A stretch of DNA of 64,000 nucleotides from Maylandia zebra (Eukaryota; Chordata; Actinopteri; Cichliformes; Cichlidae), in NCBI RefSeq assembly GCF_041146795.1, contig NC_135170.1, positions 372,826 through 436,825 of the forward strand, in the 5' to 3' direction. The translations under genes were made by a program, and so were the position numbers. The notes under the pieces were generated by a model that worked only from the letters and a program-made list of their open reading frames with translations, searched no databases and was not told the origin of the DNA. The number at the start of each line of letters is the position of its first letter. The first letter of the stretch is position 1. Positions 32,001 through 41,380 of the stretch are shown one piece after another.

Positions 32001-35000
32001 TCAGCTGTCCCTCGTTTATCGCGGGTGTTATGTTCTAAAAATAACCAGCGAGAGGTGAAATCAAGGAGCCAATTTTATTTTTTGACAGTGCAAAACGTTT
32101 CGTGGACATCGTGGACATACAGTACTACACTTCAGAGTCACACTGCCAGCGATCGATGCAGCGATTCTGTACTGTACAGGAGAGACGTCACGGAGATCGT
32201 CTGCAGCGATCAGGACACAATGTGACGTAAAAAAACGTGCAAACTTGCACTAAAAAAATCTGTGAAACAGCGAGGTGAAAGGTGAACGTTATAGCGAGGG
32301 ACCGCTGTAATTTTGAAGGTAAGTCACAACATACCCTTCATAAATAATAATGTATAGAAACCGTTACCAGCAATCATTCGTTTTTTGTGTGGCTTTTTTC
32401 ACGGTTTGTTAACATGCTGTGTAGGTGTGTACTTGACTAGCTGATCTCGACATAACGGGAAACATCTGGTTTGACTATTGTTCACCTGTAGTTTGAATGC
32501 TGAACATTTGCCTGTTTAAATCATAAGACCCGTCACTATACAAAGATGTGATTCTGAATGTGGACGATGTGTCGTCTGCTGCAGTGATGCAGTTCTGCTT
32601 GTGTTGAGCGATGTAAACAACTGATCGATCTAAACGCTTTAAACGTCAAAATTGATCATTAGATTTTTTATGACACAACAGCGGTGAGTGTTCCCACCTT
32701 CTGCTCTTTGTAACTTAACGCCATCTTTCCGTTTTCGAGTTTTGGACATGATTTTGGAGGATATCTTCACAGTAGCGATTGACCGCAAAGTAAAGCTACC
32801 GGAAATGTACAACCCCACATCCGGTCTCAAACCAGGAAGTTAGCATTTTCTCATGCACAGGGTCAATTAGCAGGGAAAAAACAACGGAGAGCACGTCAGG
32901 GATGACGAGAAAGTGACTGGAGAAAATCCGTCCCGGTCAACCACCCAAACATCAATAACGGAACCTTATACAGCGCTTCCCTATACCCGTCGAACTCCTG
33001 CAGGCACAAAGACATTACGGAGGCTATCACTTATCACCTGACCAAAGATATGGCTCCATCAACACTGTGCAAAACGAGGGATTTAGGAAAATGATCAACA
33101 CCCTAGACAAACGCTACACAGTGCCAACTATTTTTCTATTGTTGCACTACCTGCTCTATACACGCATCGTCGAGCAACGGTGGAGACGGAATTTCAAGCA
33201 GTACATTTTCGGCAACGACAAAATGTGAGACATTTGTTGTTTTTATGTTTATTTATTGTTTTTATGTTCAGTCTCAACTGTTACGAAGTTGATGTGCAGT
33301 TAATAAGTGCAATAAATATTTATATTGGAAAAGAAAATCGTGAGAAAATCGTGATCTCAATTCTAAGCCAAAAAATTGTGATTCTCATTTTATGCTAAAT
33401 CGTGCAGCCCTAATAAATAGATCAAATATACTAAAATAAATAATGAAAAACAAACAGCACAAAAAGGAGCCTATCCGGTTGTTCAGTCTGACGTCACTAG
33501 CCGTGTCTGGGCCTAAACTCCGCTGCAGGTCCATATATCAAACGATCACTGTGGCATTACTGAGAGTTGAAAAACTGTCTAAAGTCTTTCATCTTTAATA
33601 AAATGATCAGCGTTCTGCTCTACCAGGTGTAACTATTGAGTTTAACATCCAGGCACCCATGAAAACGGAATTTATGACATTTAACAGAGTTAGAAGTTAG
33701 CAGGGAGTTAGCTCGCTAGCTTCTATCTAAATACAATATAGCATGTCCTGACTGCAGGGTTTTGGAAATAAATTAAAACGTACAGCTCTGTTATCACTTC
33801 CAACATAAATGAAGACAGGAAACTAAACAGCAGTGACGTTTGTAGGGTTACTGAAGTTGGGCTAGCTGGTATATAATGATGTGCTACGTGACTGCTAGCG
33901 ACACAGCTATGTTAGCATAATATAAACAAGCTAACTTTTTTTCCACTCGATAAAAGTTAACGTGAGTGTTCTCGGTGGTCAGGAACAAATGTAATCGCGT
34001 GGCAGGATGCTGTAAAAGGACCAAACTTCAGCCAGGAGAACAACTGAGATAATCCATCCACAATACGAGGTTAGTCATTCATATACTGCTGCATGGGCTG
34101 GGCTGTAGTTACATCGTAAGGTTTTAAAAACTGAGCTTAAATAAATGATTAGCGGTAATAAAAGCCGAGGGAGGTCAACAGTGATCACTGACTGTTTTAG
34201 GAGCTTTTTGAGATCAAATAGAAGAAAATACAAAACATTAAACATGTTAACAACACAAAAGCCATATTAAACGCAGACTACTTTAGACCCGGAAGTAGGA
34301 TTCGTCACGTCATCACTTAACAATCGGATAGAGAGCATGTGTGGTAGAAATGCAAATATGTTTCTAACAATAGTAAATTCTGATTGCAAAAGCTGCCAGA
34401 AAAGAGGAAAGGAAAGGGAAACAAAGGAAGAAAAAACCCAGACAGAGAGAGTAAGGACACAAAACATGAAGTTGCTCAGCATTTCAAACTGCTGAAAGTA
34501 GACGTCAGGAAGAGCACACTGTGGAGCCGGCTAACCAGCCGAGCATTCGTCCTCACATGGCACCGTGACAGGCTTTTAGAGGTCAAAGGCTTAAGGAGAC
34601 AAAGATATCCGTCAGAGGCAAACTCTGGAAGGATGTCAGGTGGTATTCTTCAGTGCAAATTCATGTATTAAACGCTGCATTCATCTGTAGCATTTCAAGA
34701 TTCCCTTCAACTATGCATCCTACTGTTTCAGTGGGAGATGCACGATCACTACATCTTCACTTGTTTTGAGCAAAAACAAATTCCACACTCTGCCACTCTG
34801 GTGCAAACCTTTCATTTATGGGGTGGCTGTGGCTCAGGCGGTGGAGCAGATCAGCCACTGACTGGAAGGTTGCTGGTTCGATCCCTGGCTTCCCCTAGTC
34901 TACATGCCAAATATCCTTGGGCAAGATACTAACCCCAAGTTGCTCACCAATGCATCCATCGGAGTGTGGATGTAGATTAGTTTGCACTTAAGTATAGAAG

Positions 35001-38000
35001 GAAGTGCTTGTGTGACTGGGTGAATGAGGCCTGTTGTATAGCTGTGAGTAGAAAAGCGCTGTATAAGAATCAGTCCATTTATGACAGAGGTCACCATATT
35101 CCAGCACTGCAGGAGTGCTGCACTGTTAATCCCATTTAACTGTACTACTTTTGTTAAAACATATTTATCAGTTTAACAAATGCATACTGCACTGTTCTCA
35201 GTATCTCAGTGTCTGCTCAGTACAGTTAAATATTCCAATGTGTAGTCAGATTTTTCCCACTTTGACTAAAGATGCCACTACAGTGTGTGTAGTGGCATTA
35301 GCAGAGCGTCGTAGTCTAAGAACTACAACACTGCTGTGGTTTGCAATCACAAACAGCCCAAATCTCTAACATAAAGCTGCTTTGTCATTTGTAATACCTT
35401 GGCTGTTGCCTGTGCTCGCACCTCTGGTCCTCCAACAATGTCTAGAGTGTCATAGAGCTGCTCATAAACCTAAGGACAACAAAGCAGAACAAAGGTGGCT
35501 CAGACTGGAGTGTAATGGGGATGTAGCATCACACAGTGCAGTAGATACACAGACAATGGATAACACTGCAAACATCCATGATAAATTCTATTATTAGCTA
35601 AATATAAGAAACTGCACCATGTGCTTTCAGTCAGTCTTTGATAACAGCTTCAAGGCTCACACTTATTTACTTTCTGTTATCTTCTTTACTATTTAGTTAT
35701 TCATTAAGTCATTAGTTGTTACAGTCATTAGTTATCTAACTTAACTTTTTAAATGCAAGTGTTGCCAAGAACGCCAGCGTGGTGGCTGGTTGCTCGTTCA
35801 GCATCAGATTTTAGTAAATGGCCTCAAACTTAAAGTGTAGTTTTCACTGATTGGAGGCTAAATATGTGGCTGCAGCTCAGGAGGCAGAGCAGCTCATGTA
35901 CTAATCTCTACTGAAGGCTGTACGGCCAGTGTGCTGAGGCCCAGGTCAGAGTCCAATCCACGGTCTTTACTGCGTATCGTCCATCTCCACTGCGCCACCA
36001 TTCAATAAAGACAAAAATGTCCAAAAAGAAAGGAAGAAAGTGCACATGTTCTCACATGGGTCATTTAAAAAAGTCTGAGATGATTAAATGAAAAGAGTTG
36101 CTTTTAAACAGACTGCGAGGACGTGACAATGCTCACTTTATGCACCGGACATTAGGAAAACGATTATTAAACATTCTTTTAAAAGGGCCGTGGCACTTTA
36201 CCTCTCTGATGGCAGCGCAGAATTTGCTCTGTAGGACTCTCTGCAGGGCCTGCAGTTTGGGAGGAGGCAGCTCACCAGTCCGCTGCAGCCGGTCCAGCAG
36301 CTCGATCACCCTGCATACATCTAACCCACAACACACACAAGCCAGGATTAACAACACAGCAACACAACACTGTCTGTGGACACTACAGACCCTCCCACAG
36401 TCACAGGATGCATTTCCATGAGGTGAGTGGGAACATTTCTCCAAGTGGTGAAGACGGCCGCATGAAGGCATCTACTGCCTTTCTATCCATCCCCAAAGGT
36501 TCTCAGTTGGATTTGGATCAGGGGAACACACAGGATGGTCCAACAGGGTGATGTTATTGTCCTAGAAGAAGTCTCTTGTCCTGCAGCATTGTGTACTGTA
36601 GCATTGTCCTGTTGATAAACCCAGTGGTTACCACACAGACGAGGGCCCTCAGTCATGAGGGACGCTCTCTGCAACATCTGGACACAGCCAGCAGCTGTTT
36701 GACGCCCCTGCACCTCCTGAAGCTCCACTGAAGGAAAAAGCACCCCAGGCCATGATGGCGGGAGACTACCTGACAGAAAAGGACAATGAATCCACATTCG
36801 GCCTTTTAAGTACACAAACTAGTGTACGGGGAAAAGAATTACAAATCACTACACTTTCTTTTGAGCGCTCCAGTAGCTACATGCTGCTGCTGCTCTGAGT
36901 TTTACTGCTCTTTGTGGACTTACACGACCGAACTGAACAAGACGTACGCAGATGTTTGACAGTACACTGCTCATGCTGTTTTTATACTAGATGATATAAA
37001 GTTAGCATGAAGGTGGAATGAATCTCACCATCATCAGCTTAACTAATCCCTGCTACACTTGATGTAACCTAACTCTGACCATAAGCACCACAGGTACTGT
37101 GCACCCGTCACACGCTGTTCTTTAGTGTAGAGCCATCACAGTACAGCAAGCTAACCTGTTCATCCTGCAAGCAACACTTAAATAACAGCCTATTTTGCTT
37201 CTCAGCAGATTTCTCCATATGAACAGACACATCACATGTATAAACCTAATTTAAAAACACAAGGACTCACATGTAAGCTTTACATTTCCCATTTATCAAA
37301 TACCAATTCAATTTTATTTATGCAGTACCAAATCACAACAGCAGGGGACGGGGCCTGATTATTTAAGACCTTGTATGTGAGGAGCAGGATTTTGAATTCT
37401 GGATTTAACAGGAAGCCAAAACAGGAGAAATCTGCTCTCTCTTTCTAGTCCCTGTCAGGACTCTTGCTGCAGCATTTTGGATTAGCTGAAGGCTTTTCAG
37501 GGAGTTTTTTGGACTTCCTGATAATAATGAATTACAGTCGTCCAGCCTGGAAGTAATAAATGCATGAACTAGTTTTTCAGCGTCACTCTGAGATTACTTA
37601 TTTACTTATTACTTTTTAAAAACATGATACCTAATCTGAATACGTAATAAAGCGACAGACCTTTCAGCCCAACTCTATTTTTCTGCATAATCATCATATC
37701 AAATTGAATCAAATGGAAAAGTCTCTTTTTAAAAATTGTTTTATTAGTTTTAATCTTTTAACTTCATGCACATTGCATCAAGCAAAAATTTAATTATATG
37801 TTACAGTCTTTCACATGAAGAAATTTACCATTTAAACTAGAGCTGGGCGATATGAGATTTTTTCATATCACGATATGTTTTTTTCATTTCAGGCGATAAC
37901 GATATCTATCACGATATAAGCCAAATAACTATATTTGTAAGATTTAAATGTGCCGTTGCTCACAAGTAAAATGTGAAATAATCAGCAGCTTGTTTTTATT

Positions 38001-41000
38001 TAAATATTTATTTCCCATAATAAGTTCAACAGGGTAGATGTACTTAAGGAACATGAGACTTTTTCAGATAAATAAAGGCAAATATTGCAAACTACACAAA
38101 AGGCAGCCGCTAAAGCGTTTAAGTTTCAAAATAGAACAAACGAAACAGACTAAACTGTCAATTCCACTTAGAAACAAAATATTAATTCTAAAAATAAATC
38201 TTAGTTTGTTTTACAGAAGAACAGACAAAACTGACTAACTTTTGTCAATATCAAATAAACTGAGAACTAAAAGGAAATTCTCAATCTCTCCTTGTTGTAT
38301 AGCTGAGCTTTTCAAACAGTTTTAACAGTTACTTTAGTCTGACAAAAGCCGAATGACGAATTAGCGCTTCCAGTCAGAGACTGAGGCTACGTCCACATGT
38401 ACACGGGTATTTTTGAAAACGGAGATTTTCCGTTTTCGTTTTAAAAAATAATCCCGTCCACACATAAAGGCAGAAATGAAGGAAAACGCTGCTATGAACA
38501 TGCCAAAGCAGCAGGTGGCGCTAGATTCCTAACCGTGCAGAAATGTTGGCCAATCAGAAGTCTAGAAGCCTCGGTGGGAAAAAGTAAACAAAGCTGGGGC
38601 ATAGAAGCAGAACAGTCGTATGTGTGGAGGGACAGTAACTGTGTGTATATGTAAGCATTTAAACACTGCAGAGAGTAGAATTAACAGTATTGTAGAAATT
38701 CATTTCACCGAAACAATAACGTGGCGCACAGTGTGACGCATGCACCAGTTTATTGTATTTCCAGACTTGCTTTCGGCACAATTTACAGTGCACGCTACTC
38801 TGTTTTTTGTCAGACTTGAAATAGCCGAAATACCTTCACACTACGGAACTTCTATGGCTCTTCCGTTCGACAATCTCTCCGGCGTTGCAACCATCATCTG
38901 TTTTCTCTTCGGTCACGCTCGGTTGATTTTTCTAGTCGGCACACTCATTTCCTCCATTACCCGCTGGCTGCTTCCCAAACAAACACACGTGCGGCTTGGC
39001 ACTTGTGCTGTACGTAACAAGTCACGCGACGTGACGCTGCGGCTGTGATTGGTTCGGCTCTGTGCTACTTAATTTGGATTGGCTGACCTTTTTTTTTTTT
39101 TTTTTTTTTTAAGAGGACAAGAGCGGCGAGGTCTATCGCGATAGTTTAATTTCTCTATCGAGTAAAAGTTATATCGCGATACATATTGTTATCGTTCTAT
39201 CGCCCAGCTCTAATTTAAACCTATGTTCTGCATATTCCAGCATATGAAATAAAATAATGTTTTGTGTTTACACTCTTTCAAATAGATGCAAGTAAAACTC
39301 AGCAAATAAATGAATAAAATCAAAGATTCAGCAGCTCTTAAATCTATTGTCACCTGTTTAGCAGGAGTGGGGCGGATCCCTTAGTAATCTTTTACTTTAC
39401 TCGTCACTTGAAAAAAGTAATCGGATTACAGTAACGTGTCACTGCCCATCTCTGCTCAGCATAACATGGAAGCGCCTGTCAGGCAACATAGTGGCTAAGA
39501 TGAACAGACAGAAGGCTCAATACATGAGCAGGCCACAGAGAGGAATCGGCAGGAATACCAGAGGCGCAACGCATCAACCAATGGTAGACGGAGCAGTTTC
39601 CAGAGCCCTGGGAGCTTGAGGGTCCTGCACAGCATCTCTGTTGTTCCTAGGACTGCGCTCTTCTGGACAGAGATCCAGAACCTCTCTGCACTGAATCACA
39701 CTTGTTATTAATCTCTGTCTCTCTTCCACAGCATGTCTTTATCCCGTCTTCCTTCTCTCACCCCAACCGGTCACGGCAGATGGCGCCTCTCCCTGAGTCT
39801 GGTTCTGCCAGAGGTTTCTTCCTGTTTCCTTCCTGTTGAAAGGGAGTTTAAAGGGGTGAGATTTCATCACCCCCACCCGAGATTGGGTACTTCGCCCCAA
39901 GTGTGATGGAAGAAGGATTGTTGAGTGCACTGATCCTGAAAAATAGGATCATGGTAAAGCTTGAAACCTGGATCTTCTGTAGATGGTTAATCAAGACTAC
40001 ATGAAGTACCCTCAGAAGATCTACTAGACGATGTGAACAGGGTCCAGTAACCATCACAGTGACATATATCAAAGACAGGGTCTCCAGTATAAAGTATTGG
40101 ACAGCACCAGAACCTGACATGGATCACGCCTGCTGTCTGAAGAAGCTGACTGCACTCCATGAGCGTCTGGCAGCACAGATGAACCAGAGAGAAATCCGGA
40201 ATGGCTAACCAAAGGCCAGACAGTCCTGATCCTCAAGGACCCCCAGGAGGGACCGGTCCCCTCCAACTACCGACCAATAACCTGCCTCAGCACCACGTGG
40301 AAGCTCCTGTCAGGCGTCATAGTGGCTAAGATGAACAGCAGCTACTGGTAGATCGAGCAGTTAGCTGAGACTACAAGACCAGTCTGACCAACCTGTGCAC
40401 TGCCTGGATTGATTACAAAGAGACCTATGACTCGATGCCCCACACCTGGATCCTGGAATGCCTAGAAGAGCCTTCATCAGGAACTCAATGGGGATGTGAC
40501 AGACAGCACAGAGGCACTAATCATGGCAGCACAAGAACAAGCTCTGAGCACAAGATCCATAGAGGCTGGGGTCTATCACACCAGGCAAGACCCCAGGTGC
40601 AGTCTGTGTAAAGATGCCCCAGAGACAATCCAGCACATAACAGCAGGGTGCAAGATGCTAGCAGGCAAGGCATACATGGAACGCCATAACCAAGTGGCCG
40701 GCATAGTGTACAGGAACATCTGTGCCGAGTATAACCTGGAAGTCCCGAGGTCAAAATGGGAGACGCCCCCAAGGGTGGTGGAGAATGACCGAGCTAAGAT
40801 CCTGTGGGACTTCCAGATACAGACGGACAAAATGGTGGTGGCTAACCAACCGGACATAGTGGTGGTAGACAAACAGAAGCAGACGGCCGTAGTGATCGAT
40901 GTAGCGGTGCCGAATGACAGCAATATCAGGAAGAAGGAACACGAGAAGCTGGAGAAATACCAAGGGCTCAGAGAAGAGCTCGAGAGGATGTGGAGGGTGA

Positions 41001-41285
41001 AGGTAACGGTGGTCCCCGTGGTAATCGGAGCACTAGGTGCGGTGACTCCCAAGCTAGGCGAGTGGCTCCAGCAGATCCCGGGAATAACATCGGAGATCTC
41101 TGTCCAGAAGAGCGCAGTCCTGGGAACAGCTAAGATACTGCGCAGGACCCTCAAGCTCCCAGGCCTCTGGTAGAGGACCCGAGCTTGAAGGATAAACCGC
41201 CCACAGGGGCGAGAGGGGGATTAAAGAAAAAAAAATTGCTGGAGCCACTCACCTAGTGCTCCGATGAGGGGTTTATGTATATGTA

Positions 41286-41380
<95 letters not shown>

